64,000 bases of DNA from Mesorhizobium sp. B2-1-8 (GTDB lineage: Bacteria > Pseudomonadota > Alphaproteobacteria > Rhizobiales > Rhizobiaceae). Each line of letters opens with the position of its first letter. Position 1 is the first letter of the stretch. The stretch lies in NCBI RefSeq assembly GCF_006442545.2, contig NZ_CP083952.1, positions 124,001 to 188,000 of the forward strand, written 5' to 3'. Both the position numbers and the translations under genes were made by a program. Shown in pieces: positions 56,096 through 64,000 of the stretch. Under the pieces are notes generated by a model. It was given only the letters and a program-made list of their open reading frames with translations, did no database searches and was not told the DNA's origin.

Positions 56096-57688
56096 TCACG
56101 CCGCCTTGTCTCTCACCTGGTAATCCTTGATCGTGGCGAAACGGATCGCTTTCCAGCGGTCGGCTTCGTAGTTCAGCGAGAAGGCGTGCTGGGCGAGGAA
56201 GACCGGGTCGTTGTCGAGGTCGCGGGCGATGTCGCCGCGGTGCGCCTCGATGAAGCGAAGCACCTCGGCCTTGTCGTCGGCCGAGATCCAGCGGCAGACG
56301 GAAAAACGCGACATCTCGAACTCGACGGGCAGTGTGTACTCGAAGTTCAGCCGCTCTTTCAGCACATCGAGCTGCAGGGCGCCAACAACGCCGACGATGG
56401 CCGGAGAGCCGTCCTCGGGCGAGAACAGCTGCACGACGCCTTCCTCGGCCATCTGGTGCAGCGCTTCCTTGAGTTTTTTCGCCTTCATCGCGTCGCCGAG
56501 GCGGACACGACGCAGGATTTCCGGGGCGAAATTCGGCACCCCGCGAAACAGGATCTCCTCGCCCTCGGTCAATGTGTCGCCAATGCGCAGCGTGCCGTGG
56601 TTGGGGATGCCGACGACATCGCCGGCGAAGGCCTCATCGGCGGTGACACGGGTGCGGGCGAAGAAGAATTGCGGCGCCGAGAGTGACATCGGCTTGCCGG
56701 TGCGCACCAGCTTTGCCTTCATGCCGCGCTCGAGCTTGCCCGAGCAAACGCGCACGAAGGCGATGCGGTCGCGGTGGTTGGGATCCATGTTGGCCTGGAT
56801 CTTGAAGACGAAGGAGGTCATTTTCTCCTCGGTCGCCTCGATGGTGCGGGTATCGGCCTCCTGCGCGCGCGGCGGCGGGCCAAAGGCGCCGAGCGCCTCG
56901 ATCAGGTCGCGCACACCGTAGTTGCGCAGCGCCGAGCCGAAATAGACAGGCGTCAGATGGCCTTCGCGAAAAGCGTCGATGTCGAGCGGGCGACAGGCTT
57001 CGCGCGCGAGTTCCAGTTCCTCGATGAAGGCCTCGCGCTCGTTCTCCGGCAGCAAGCCGGCAACGCGGTTGGAATCGGGACCGTTGACCGGCGTGCGTTC
57101 CTTCTCGTCATCGCCCTTGCGCACCGCGTTCAGCGCCAGATGGTAGGTGCCGGAAAAGGTCCTGCCACGGCCGATCGGCCAGGTGATGGGCGCGGTGTCC
57201 AGCGCCAGCTTCTGCTCGATCTCGTCCAGAATCTCGAACGGATCGCGACTTTCACGGTCCATCTTGTTGACGAAGGTGATGATCGGGATGTCGCGCAGCC
57301 GGCAGACCTCGAACAGCTTCAGCGTGCGCGGCTCGATGCCCTTGGCGGCATCGATGACCATGACCGCCGAGTCGACCGCCGACAGCGTGCGATAGGTATC
57401 GTCGGCGAAATCCTCGTGGCCCGGCGTGTCGAGTAGGTTGAAGACGTTGTCCTCATATTCGAAGGTCATCACCGAGGTGACGACCGAAATGCCGCGCTCG
57501 CGCTCGATCTTCATCCAGTCGGACCGCGTCTGGATGCGGTCCTTCTTTGCCTTGACCTCGCCGGCAAGCTGAATGGCGCCACCGAACAGCAGCAGCTTTT
57601 CGGTCAGCGTCGTCTTGCCGGCGTCAGGGTGGGCGATGATCGCGAAAGTGCGGCGGCGCGATACCGCCTGTTCGATGTCTTCTGCCAA
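56096..57688 (-). CDS. prfC: peptide chain release factor 3
   Basis: A 530-residue GTPase that removes RF1 or RF2 from the ribosome after termination. The G domain has G1 AHPDAGKTTLTEKLLLFG, G2-region RGISVVTSVMTFEY, G3 LLDTPGHEDFADDTYR and G4 TFVNKMDRE. The rest matches RF3 (TSDWMKIERERG-type switch, FFARTRVTADEAFAGDVVGI, VSRFSVCRWISAD-type C-terminus). Length matches the family. The heptamer array lies 9 bases beyond its stop. No operon partner is evident. Confidence 0.96.
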   Translation of the reverse strand: MAEDIEQAVSRRRTFAIIAHPDAGKTTLTEKLLLFGGAIQLAGEVKAKKDRIQTRSDWMKIERERGISVVTSVMTFEYEDNVFNLLDTPGHEDFADDTYRTLSAVDSAVMVIDAAKGIEPRTLKLFEVCRLRDIPIITFVNKMDRESRDPFEILDEIEQKLALDTAPITWPIGRGRTFSGTYHLALNAVRKGDDEKERTPVNGPDSNRVAGLLPENEREAFIEELELAREACRPLDIDAFREGHLTPVYFGSALRNYGVRDLIEALGAFGPPPRAQEADTRTIEATEEKMTSFVFKIQANMDPNHRDRIAFVRVCSGKLERGMKAKLVRTGKPMSLSAPQFFFARTRVTADEAFAGDVVGIPNHGTLRIGDTLTEGEEILFRGVPNFAPEILRRVRLGDAMKAKKLKEALHQMAEEGVVQLFSPEDGSPAIVGVVGALQLDVLKERLNFEYTLPVEFEMSRFSVCRWISADDKAEVLRFIEAHRGDIARDLDNDPVFLAQHAFSLNYEADRWKAIRFATIKDYQVRDKAA

Positions 57689-57829
57689 TTTCTGGAATCC
57701 TGTCTGTGGCGCGGGCTTCTAGCAGCGCTTTTCCGGCCTGTCGACGGTTTTGGCCTGACGGGCCCTGTCCGCACTTGAGCTCCGGCCGCCGCGATGGCAT
57801 CAGGGATGCCAATCCGGCGGAGATCAAGC

Positions 57830-58903
57830 GTGAGCGAAACCAAGCAAATCATCGTCATCGGCGCCGGCATCATCGGAGCTTCCATCGCCTGGCATCTGAC
57901 CAGGGCCGGCGCGCAAGTGACCGTCATCTCCGAAAGCGGCATTGGCGGTGTCGCGACGCCCAATTCCTTTGCCTGGATCAATGCAAGCTGGGGTAACCCG
58001 GCGCCGTATTTCCGGCTGCGCAGCCGCGCGATGGCTGAATGGACTCGGCTAGCGCGGGATCTGCCAAGCCTGCCGCTCGCCTGGTGCGGTGGCCTGTGCT
58101 GGGATCTATCGGCGGCGGAGATGGAAACCTATGCCGCGGAGCATTCTGCCTGGCGCTACGGCATCGAGCGCGTCGACCGTGCCGGCGCGGCGCGCATCGA
58201 GCCTAACCTCGCCGATCTGCCGGATGTCGCTTTGCATGTGGCCGAAGAGGGTGTCGCCGAGCCGGTCGCAACCACGAAAGCACTGTTGGCAGATGCGAAG
58301 CGGCATGGCGCGCGCGTCATCTCCAGCACGGTGACGGCACTTGCCCAGACCAATGGCAGGATAACCGGCGTGGACACATCGCATGGGCTGATCGCCGCCG
58401 ACGACGTGGTGATCGCGGCAGGCGTCGGCTCGCCGGAGATTGCCGCGACCGCCGGCATCAACCTGCCGATCGAGACGCCGCCCGGCCTGATCGTCCATTC
58501 GCGGCCATACAAGAAGCTGCTCAACGGACTGGTGCTGGCCGAGCGGCTGCACATGCGCCAGACGGCGGAAGGCCGCATCATCGCCGGCTCGGACTTCGGC
58601 GGCGCCGATCCGGGGATGGATGCCGAGGCCACCGCCCGCGCGTTGTTCGCGGCCACGAAAGCCATGTTGCGCGACAGCGACGGACTTGAGCTGGATTTCC
58701 ACACGGTCGGCTACCGGCCGACACCGATCGACGGCTTTCCGATCATCGGCCGCGCCGAGAGCATGGATGGCGTCTATGTCGCGGTCATGCATTCCGGCAT
58801 CACGCTGGCGCCGGCCGTCGGCCTGTTCGCCACGCGCGAAATTCTTGGCGGCGAGCGCGACCCGCTGCTCGAACCTTATGGATTGTCGCGCTTCGCTCAA
58901 TAA
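57830..58903 (+). CDS. DAO-family FAD-dependent oxidoreductase
   Basis: A 357-residue glycine/D-amino-acid-oxidase-type flavoprotein. The FAD-binding start is IIVIGAGIIGASIAWHLTRA, followed by VATPNSFAWINASWGNPAPY, ADDVVIAAGVGSPEIAATAG and the C-terminal GYRPTPIDGFPIIGRAESMD. It oxidises a secondary or D-amine, but the substrate is unknown. The start is GTG at 57830 with GGAG upstream (the frame opens at 57794). Its 3' end overlaps the convergent amidase gene by 7 bases, an arrangement that may allow antisense interference. Confidence 0.87.
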   Translation: MSETKQIIVIGAGIIGASIAWHLTRAGAQVTVISESGIGGVATPNSFAWINASWGNPAPYFRLRSRAMAEWTRLARDLPSLPLAWCGGLCWDLSAAEMETYAAEHSAWRYGIERVDRAGAARIEPNLADLPDVALHVAEEGVAEPVATTKALLADAKRHGARVISSTVTALAQTNGRITGVDTSHGLIAADDVVIAAGVGSPEIAATAGINLPIETPPGLIVHSRPYKKLLNGLVLAERLHMRQTAEGRIIAGSDFGGADPGMDAEATARALFAATKAMLRDSDGLELDFHTVGYRPTPIDGFPIIGRAESMDGVYVAVMHSGITLAPAVGLFATREILGGERDPLLEPYGLSRFAQ

Positions 58904-60267
58904 CCCGGCGGCCGGCGAAAGCCGCCGGCCAGCGGTTCCATCGCCTTGGCGATGGCGAGCAGCCGTGCCTCCGACCAGCGTTTGCCGACAAGCTGCAGGC
59001 CGATCGGCAGGCCGGCGCTGTCCTGGCCACACGGCATCGAAAGCGCCGGGTGGCCGCTGTAGTTGAAGACGGCGCCATAGGCCGGCAGCATCCAGTAGCT
59101 CTGGTCTTTGCCGTCGACCTTGATCGCAGTGCCTGGCGCACAATGCGGGAATGCCGTGGTCATGGCGACCGGGCAGAGCAGCGCGTCCCAATCCTCGAAG
59201 AACCGGTCCCAGGCGAGAATGGATTTGTCGCGGCGGGCCAGTGCCTCGAACCAGCGCGAGACCGACGTCGGTTGCTCCGGGGTTTCCTGCGCCGCCTCCA
59301 TCATCATACCGATCAGTGCGCCGCCCTCGGCAAGATCGTCGTGCAGATCGAGCTTGGGCAGTTTCGCTTCCTCTATGATGGCGCAGGCGTCTTGCAGTTG
59401 CCTTGCGAGATTTTCGACCGCGGCGCTAATGTCGCCCGCCACCGGGAAACCGGGAAAGGAGAGCGCGAAAGCGATGCGCGACGTCTGGAGGTCGAGCTTC
59501 GGCATGGCCTCGACCGGCACCGGCGCAGGGTCGGTATCGTGTCCGTCCGGTCCAGCAATGATCCGATAGATCAACGACAGATCGTCCACGCTGCGCGCCA
59601 GTGGGCCGAGACAGGACATCAGCCGCACGCCGCGCGCGGCACCGCCCGGATCCGGAAAGGCGCCGGCCAGCGAAACGCGATGTTCGGTCGGCTTCAGGCC
59701 GTAGACGCCGCAGAACGCCGCCGGAAGGCGGATCGAGTCCTGCATGTCGGTGCCGACGTCGAACGGTGTCATGCCCGTGCAGACGGCGGCAGCGGCGCCG
59801 CCGCTGGATCCGCCCGGGGTGCGCTGGAGGTTCCAGGGATTGCAGGTGCGGCCGAACAGCGGATTGTCCGACTGCCAGTCGGACAACATGGTGGCGACAT
59901 TGGTCTTGGCCATTAGCACACCGCCGGCCGCCTTCAGCCTGATAACGACCGGGCTGTCTTCTTTCGCCACATAGTCGGCGAAGGGCGGGAAGCCGACTGT
60001 GGTCCTCATGCCGAATGTCTCGTGCATGTCCTTCAGCGTGAAGGGAACGCCGTGCAGCGGCCCGAGCGCTTCGCCACGCGCCAATGCCGCATCGGCCTTC
60101 TTGGCACGCTCGCGTGCGTTGTCCCTGTCGAGCGAGATGACGGCGTTGACGGCAGGGTTGTGCCTGTCGATCCGCGCGAGATGGGCGTCGAGCGCCTCGA
60201 CGGCAGAGATCTTGCGGTTTCGAATGGCCGTGGCGAGTTCGGTGGCTGTGGAAAAGGCGAGGTCCAT
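58897..60267 (-). CDS. amidase-signature hydrolase
   Basis: A 456-residue amidase-signature enzyme. The Ser-cisSer-Lys triad is visible as Lys79 (HGVPFTLKDMHETF), Ser154 (TPGGSSGGAAAA) and Ser178 (DVGTDMQDSIRLPAAF). The 24-residue gap between the two serines matches the family. It hydrolyses a carboxamide, whose identity is unknown. The ATG at 60267 follows CCGGAG, and the frame opens a little earlier. It is convergent with and overlaps the DAO-type gene, a possible functional pair in amine or amide catabolism (inference). Confidence 0.88.
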   Translation of the reverse strand: MDLAFSTATELATAIRNRKISAVEALDAHLARIDRHNPAVNAVISLDRDNARERAKKADAALARGEALGPLHGVPFTLKDMHETFGMRTTVGFPPFADYVAKEDSPVVIRLKAAGGVLMAKTNVATMLSDWQSDNPLFGRTCNPWNLQRTPGGSSGGAAAAVCTGMTPFDVGTDMQDSIRLPAAFCGVYGLKPTEHRVSLAGAFPDPGGAARGVRLMSCLGPLARSVDDLSLIYRIIAGPDGHDTDPAPVPVEAMPKLDLQTSRIAFALSFPGFPVAGDISAAVENLARQLQDACAIIEEAKLPKLDLHDDLAEGGALIGMMMEAAQETPEQPTSVSRWFEALARRDKSILAWDRFFEDWDALLCPVAMTTAFPHCAPGTAIKVDGKDQSYWMLPAYGAVFNYSGHPALSMPCGQDSAGLPIGLQLVGKRWSEARLLAIAKAMEPLAGGFRRPPGY

Positions 60268-60419
60268 GATCAAGGCTCCGGCTTGCTGCCGCCTGCCCGT
60301 CAAGATGGCGGACAGCGGCTCGGCGTCAAGCGGAGTCGAGCATTCCTTGGAGGTCGGCGCTTGATTGGGATTGCACTAAAGTCGGCGCTCTCCGCGACGT
60401 TACTCAACGCGGCGAAAGC

Positions 60420-61220
60420 CTATCCAACCAGCGCCAGCTTCGCCGCAACCGGCGCAAACGGGCGAATGTCGATGCCATCCCTTGTCATGGTGACGAAGCT
60501 CGATGGCGGGACTGCCTGCCAGTCGCCACCCTCGCGATCGAAGGGCTCGGAGACGATGCAGCGGCCTCCGCCCTTGCGGAAGATGGACGTGTAGAGCGTC
60601 GGCGCCTGGGCGTCGGTGGCATAACGAACAGCATACAGCGCCTGCCCGTCCGAGAAGGCGGCGGTGAGTTTCAGCGCCGGCTCGAGGCCAGCGCGGCGCG
60701 AGGCTTCGAGCACGCGACTGGTGGCACGGGAAACGGCGCCTTGCGGATCAGCAGCCAATCCTTCGTCGATCATCAGGAGAAAGAAGAGTTCGGAATCGGT
60801 GGTGCCTTCGCGCTGGTCGAAGACAGCGTCGGACAGCGAGTTCTCCAGCGCGCGGCGGATCTTCTCGAAGCCGCCGATCTGGCCGTTGTGCATGAACGAC
60901 CAGCGGCCGGAGATGAACGGATGGCAATTCATGCGGCTGGTGGCGCCGCCAGTCGAGGCCCGCACATGGGCGAGGAACAGGCCGGATTTGATCTGCCGGC
61001 ACAGGCTCTTCAGGTTGGGATCGGACCAGGCCGGCAGGATGTCGCGATAAAGACCGGGCTCGGGCCGGTCGCCGTACCAGGCAAGGCCGAAACCGTCGCC
61101 ATTGGTCGGCGACTTCGCTTCCTGGGCGCAGTGGCTCTGGGCGATCAGCGAGTGACAGGGCGCCGTGAGGATGTCTTCGAGAAAGACCGCTTCACCGAGA
61201 TACGCGGCCCACCGGCACAT
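60420..61220 (-). CDS. class II glutamine amidotransferase (EgtC/YafJ-like)
   Basis: A 266-residue Ntn-hydrolase. The nucleophile is Cys2 (MCRWAAYLGEAVFLED), exposed after removal of Met1. GDGFGLAWYGDRPEPGLYRD, LFLAHVRASTGG, NCHPFISGRWSFMHNGQIGG and TTDSELFFLLMIDEG are the family landmarks. The stand-alone domain hydrolyses a gamma-glutamyl amide. EgtC is the ergothioneine member, but no other egt genes are present, so I do not assign it. The ATG is fixed by Cys2. It is followed by the small DUF6356 gene upstream on the same strand. Confidence 0.9.
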   Translation of the reverse strand: MCRWAAYLGEAVFLEDILTAPCHSLIAQSHCAQEAKSPTNGDGFGLAWYGDRPEPGLYRDILPAWSDPNLKSLCRQIKSGLFLAHVRASTGGATSRMNCHPFISGRWSFMHNGQIGGFEKIRRALENSLSDAVFDQREGTTDSELFFLLMIDEGLAADPQGAVSRATSRVLEASRRAGLEPALKLTAAFSDGQALYAVRYATDAQAPTLYTSIFRKGGGRCIVSEPFDREGGDWQAVPPSSFVTMTRDGIDIRPFAPVAAKLALVG

Positions 61221-61233
61221 CGCTTGTCATCCC

Positions 61234-61482
61234 CTAGGCGCGATCCGGAAGAGCCACCGGCTCGTTGATCGCGTGTGTGCCTCTGTTGTGAGTCCGCTCG
61301 TAGAGCTCGCGGATGATTCGGCTGGCGGTAGTCTCGAAGAGAAATGGCAAGAAAGCGTGAACAAATGCTGCTCCCGCCGCCATCAGCAGGCGCGACGAGA
61401 ACCAGGCGGCGAAGGCCATGTGGCCGAAATAGGTTTCGCCGACCTTGGCCGGATGAGAGGTGAAAATCCTTGCGACCGACAT
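61234..61482 (-). CDS. DUF6356-type small membrane protein
   Basis: An 82-residue protein, MSVARIFTSHPAKVGETYFG then HMAFAAWFSSRLLMAAGAAF and VHAFLPFLFETTASRIIREL. The HPAxVGETYxxH start, one hydrophobic helix and the FPFLF-TAS-I-EL end match the alphaproteobacterial DUF6356 family, whose function is unknown. GGGGAAC precedes the ATG. It ends 13 bases before the amidotransferase start, so the two form a leftward operon. It is divergent from the Lrp-type regulator. Confidence 0.8.
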   Translation of the reverse strand: MSVARIFTSHPAKVGETYFGHMAFAAWFSSRLLMAAGAAFVHAFLPFLFETTASRIIRELYERTHNRGTHAINEPVALPDRA

Positions 61483-61595
61483 GCTGGTTCCCCTTCAGCG
61501 CTTCCGTTCCAATATGAGTATCCTGACACGCCTCACCGGTTCATTGGTCCCAAAATATCCTTGTATTTTGCCATTTCATGGGACAAATATCCCGC

Positions 61596-62066
61596 ATGAC
61601 ACTGGCAATCGACGAAATCGATCGAAAACTGCTCGCCGAATTGCAACGTGACGGCACCTTGTCGGTCGACCAGCTGTCGGAGCGGGTGGCCTTGTCGCGC
61701 AATGCCTGCTGGCGTCGTGTCAAGCGGCTGGAGGAAGATGGCGTCATCACCGGACGCGTGGCGCTGGTCGATGCCGAAAAGCTCGGGCTCGGCCTTTCGG
61801 TGTTCATCCTGATCCGCACATCCAACCACGATCCGGACTGGCTGCAGAAATTCCGCGCCGCGGTGACCGGCTTGCCCGAGATCATCGGCGTTTACCGCAT
61901 GTCTGGCGATCTCGACTATGTGCTGCGCGCCCGCGTCGCCGACGTGAAAGCCTATGATCGGCTCTACCAGCGACTGATCGCCAAGGTGGCGCTGTCCGAT
62001 GTGTCCGCCTCCTTCGTCATGGAAGAGATCAAGGAGACGACGGTTGTTCCGATGGAAGTTCGCTAA
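61596..62066 (+). CDS. Lrp/AsnC-family transcriptional regulator
   Basis: A 156-residue Lrp-type regulator. The N-terminal helix-turn-helix is IDRKLLAELQRDGTLSVDQL and SERVALSRNACWRRVKRLEE. The C-terminal RAM domain reads TGLPEIIGVYRMSGDLDYVL. The second ATG (61596) gives the usual MTLAIDEIDRKLL start, and 61578 is the alternative. AT-rich near-repeats CAAAATATCC (61551-61560) and CAAATATCC (61584-61592) lie across the start region and could be autoregulatory sites. It is divergent from the DUF6356 gene, 97 bases ahead of dut. Confidence 0.9.
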   Translation: MTLAIDEIDRKLLAELQRDGTLSVDQLSERVALSRNACWRRVKRLEEDGVITGRVALVDAEKLGLGLSVFILIRTSNHDPDWLQKFRAAVTGLPEIIGVYRMSGDLDYVLRARVADVKAYDRLYQRLIAKVALSDVSASFVMEEIKETTVVPMEVR

Positions 62067-62162
62067 GCCGCCCTCAGGCCATAGTGATGCCCGAAAGAAA
62101 GCCGTTGATAGGTCCGCGGTCGAGTTGACCGAATCGACAATCGCGCCGATAGGATCGATTTT

Positions 62163-62648
62163 ATGCGCGCAGCCCTCCAAACTCCCTCCGTCATCGGTCC
62201 GACCGTCGGCTTCGTCAGGCTGCCGCACGGTGAGGGACTTCCTCTTCCAGCCTATGAAAGCGCCGGCGCCGCCGGCATGGATTTGCGCGCAGCGGTGCCC
62301 GAAGACCGGCCGCTTCTGATCCTGCCGGGCAAACGCGCTTTGGTGCCGACCGGGCTGATCCTGGAAATTCCCGAAGGCATGGAAGGCCAGGTGCGGCCAC
62401 GCTCGGGCCTTGCCTTCAAACATGGCCTTACCGTCCTCAATTCACCGGGCACGGTCGACAGCGATTATCGCGGCGAGGTGAAGGTGCTGCTGGTCAATCT
62501 CGGCGACGAGGATTTTGCCGTCACGCGCGGCATGCGGATTGCCCAGATCGTTTTCGCCGCAGTGACGCAGGTGGCGGTGGAAGAACGTTCGCTCGCTGGC
62601 GGCACGGCGCGCGGCTCGGGCGGCTTCGGATCGACCGGCACCGCCTGA
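62163..62648 (+). CDS. dut: dUTP diphosphatase
   Basis: A 161-residue trimeric dUTPase that hydrolyses dUTP to dUMP and diphosphate. All five motifs are visible: 1 [12 protein letters not shown], 2 [12 protein letters not shown], 3 [20 protein letters not shown] (catalytic Asp), 4 [11 protein letters not shown] and 5 [14 protein letters not shown]. Length is standard. It is 97 bases after the Lrp-type gene, 54 bases before the HAD gene, on the same strand. Confidence 0.96.
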   Translation: MRAALQTPSVIGPTVGFVRLPHGEGLPLPAYESAGAAGMDLRAAVPEDRPLLILPGKRALVPTGLILEIPEGMEGQVRPRSGLAFKHGLTVLNSPGTVDSDYRGEVKVLLVNLGDEDFAVTRGMRIAQIVFAAVTQVAVEERSLAGGTARGSGGFGSTGTA

Positions 62649-62701
62649 TGCATGGCTGCGTTTCGGCATATTGAACCGTTTGCCGGGTAGACTGATCCAA
62701 T

Positions 62702-63373
62702 ATGATTGAAACACGGCCTCTGCCAAAGCTCGTCATCTTCGACTGCGACGGGATCCTGGTCGATACCGAGAACCTGGCCAACCGACGCCTGGCCGAATGG
62801 CTTAGCGCGGCCGGTTACCCAACGACCTTCGAATATTGCCGCAAGAACTTCTCCGGCCGCAGCATGGTGTCAGTGCAGAAGGAGATCGAGGAAACGACCA
62901 GCGTCAGGCTCGGCGCCGATTTCGTCGAGCGCTGGAATGCCGGCCTGCCGGATCTGTTCGCCCATGGCGTCGAAGCGATCCCTTATGTCCGGGAGTTCAT
63001 CGAGGCGGTCCGTGCGGCCGGCCTCGCCTATTGCGTCGCCACCTCGGCCAGGATCTCCAAAATGCACATAACGCTTGGCCAGACCGGGCTGTTGCCGCTG
63101 TTCGAGCATGCCATGTTCAGCGCCACCATGGTGTCGCGGGGCAAGCCGTTCCCCGACCTGTTCCTGCATGCGGCCAGGACCATGGGCTTCGAGTCCGCCG
63201 ACTGCATCGTCATCGAGGACAGCGTTGCCGGCACGCAGGCCGGCATCGCCGCCGGCATGCGGGTGTTCTCCTATCATGGCGATCCCTATTCCGACCGCAA
63301 CGGCCTGATCCAGGCCGGCGGCATCCTGTTCGACGACATGCGCGAACTCGCCGGGCTGGTGCCGATCCACTGA
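62702..63373 (+). CDS. HAD-family hydrolase, beta-phosphoglucomutase/Gph-like
   Basis: A 223-residue HAD hydrolase. Motif I is LVIFDCDGILVDTENLANRR (Asp nucleophile and Asp acid/base), motif II is AYCVATSARISK (Thr-Ser), motif III Lys is in VSRGKPFPDLFLHAA and motif IV is CIVIEDSVAGTQAGIAAGMR. The C1 cap and DxDG-IL-VDTE pattern fit beta-phosphoglucomutase or phosphatase branches. The substrate is unassigned. It is the second HAD gene in the window (see 5-736), only weakly similar to the first. It probably follows dut on the same transcript. Confidence 0.87.
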   Translation: MIETRPLPKLVIFDCDGILVDTENLANRRLAEWLSAAGYPTTFEYCRKNFSGRSMVSVQKEIEETTSVRLGADFVERWNAGLPDLFAHGVEAIPYVREFIEAVRAAGLAYCVATSARISKMHITLGQTGLLPLFEHAMFSATMVSRGKPFPDLFLHAARTMGFESADCIVIEDSVAGTQAGIAAGMRVFSYHGDPYSDRNGLIQAGGILFDDMRELAGLVPIH

Positions 63374-63457
63374 CTTTGCCGGCCGGATTGGCTAGCTGCG
63401 GCGCCCTGCAAGCCATGTTAGCTTCGCGATGCTTGCGGTGAGGGGACGATATCAAGC

Positions 63458-64000
63458 ATGTCAGGATTTTTGCATCGGCTCGTCTTTGCCTGCCTGTTGG
63501 TGCCATTGCTGTGCGGCGCGGCCAGCGCCCAGGATGCCGCCAGCCCGGACCTCGCCAAACCCATCGCCGGCCACGCCGATACGACCTATGCCGATCTCAT
63601 CAGGATGGTCATTCCGGATCTGACGGCGAAGGGTGACTATTATGTCGGCTCCTCGCCGATCGAGATGCGGCACATTGCCGGTCCCGACAATGACAGCTCG
63701 CCACCGGAAGCACCGAGCATTTTCAGCGCCGGCGTGCTTGGCATCAAAGCCGGCGGCAAGGACCGGCTGGCCATGCTGTTCGACCTCGGCGAGTCGCCCG
63801 ACAGCGCGGAGGGCTATGTGGTGCTGGCGCTTTACGACCTCACCGGCAAACCGAGGCTGCTCGATGCCGTCAATGTGGCGACCGACCGTTTCACCTTCTT
63901 TCGCCACCCCGGTAAACTTTCGCTCGGCGTCGGTGACGATGCGCTGATGATCTCCAGCACGCATTTCAACTCGAACCAGGGCTACATGTCGACGCCGCTT
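63458..64000 (+). CDS. secreted hypothetical protein, 3' end outside the window
   Basis: The frame is open from the ATG at 63458 to the end of the window (181 codons, no stop). A Sec signal peptide is clear: basic SGFLHR, hydrophobic LVFACLLVPLLCG, cut after ASA near residue 25. The mature part begins QDAASPDLAKPIAGHADTTY and contains LIRMVIPDLTAKGDYYVGSS and ENS-type short motifs of no known family. It appears to be a periplasmic or secreted protein of rhizobia. AGGGGACG lies 14 bases upstream of the ATG. The missing 3' part prevents a family call. Confidence 0.75.
   Translation, partial: MSGFLHRLVFACLLVPLLCGAASAQDAASPDLAKPIAGHADTTYADLIRMVIPDLTAKGDYYVGSSPIEMRHIAGPDNDSSPPEAPSIFSAGVLGIKAGGKDRLAMLFDLGESPDSAEGYVVLALYDLTGKPRLLDAVNVATDRFTFFRHPGKLSLGVGDDALMISSTHFNSNQGYMSTPL

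Noticed and set aside
60420..61220. Ergothioneine biosynthesis gene egtC
   Set aside because: The class II amidotransferase fold is clear, but no egtA, egtB or egtD lies near, so the specific role is not supported.

Overview
The window is high-GC DNA (one line counted by hand near 5760 is 62% GC) with the gene content of a Hyphomicrobiales alphaproteobacterium. The best guess is Mesorhizobium or a close relative. The reasons are the NAD-dependent fdsGBA-fdhD-fdsD formate dehydrogenase, a PmtA-like methyltransferase, polyamine-type ABC transport, and several classes of intergenic palindromic repeat of the kind common in Mesorhizobium. The genus is an inference, since no rRNA or marker gene is present. 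No tRNA, rRNA, CRISPR array, prophage or replication origin was found. The last gene runs off the right edge.

Layout. 1-7 kb: pgi with a translationally coupled HAD phosphatase, then a MocR-type regulator beside a non-pyrrolysine MttB-family methyltransferase. 5.9-7.1 kb: an AT-rich patch with one orphan gene. 7-14 kb: chrB-chrA chromate resistance, an IlvD/Edd sugar-acid dehydratase, a lone CoxG-like protein, ApbC/Mrp and a VOC protein. 14.2-21.7 kb: a LysR regulator, a T-N11-A palindrome and the formate dehydrogenase operon, with a palindromic repeat between fdsA and fdhD. 21.8-26.5 kb: an unusual regulator (alpha/beta-hydrolase, degenerate nucleotide cyclase, LuxR helix-turn-helix) followed by an exported AhpD-like protein, two small proteins and a BBE-type flavin oxidase. 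A 16-base string recurs ahead of both transcription units. 26.6-32.6 kb: a leftward operon for a putrescine/spermidine-type ABC importer and an aminobutyraldehyde-type dehydrogenase, in which every non-coding gap holds a repeat.

32.7-39.8 kb: a SAM methyltransferase beside a frameshifted MerR remnant, a LysR regulator, DedA plus a PmtA-like enzyme divergent from a two-component system, then an Rrf2 regulator overlapping its own operator and coupled to a CPYC thioredoxin-reductase-like flavoprotein. 39.8-48.3 kb: a DeoR repressor, a choline-kinase-like phosphotransferase coupled to a dimethylglycine/sarcosine-dehydrogenase-like flavoprotein, a SAM methyltransferase, a second phosphotransferase, an EamA transporter and a cytosine-deaminase-like amidohydrolase. 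This looks like a module for an N-methylated amino alcohol or amino acid, but its substrate is unknown. 48.5-55 kb: an MsbA-like ABC exporter, one palindromic repeat broken by two different insertion sequences, then ilvD. 55-64 kb: a PhnB-like protein, a large heptamer repeat, prfC, a DAO-type oxidoreductase, an amidase, a class II glutamine amidotransferase, a DUF6356 protein, an Lrp regulator, dut, a HAD phosphatase and a secreted protein cut by the window end.

The strongest candidates for something undescribed are the hydrolase-cyclase-LuxR regulator with its paired sites and flavin oxidase module (21.8-26.5 kb), the phosphotransferase/flavoprotein module (39.8-46.0 kb), the AT-rich orphan (6-6.7 kb) and the heptamer arrays (28.1 and 56.0 kb). 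Functions are assigned from recognisable motifs; no database search was run.
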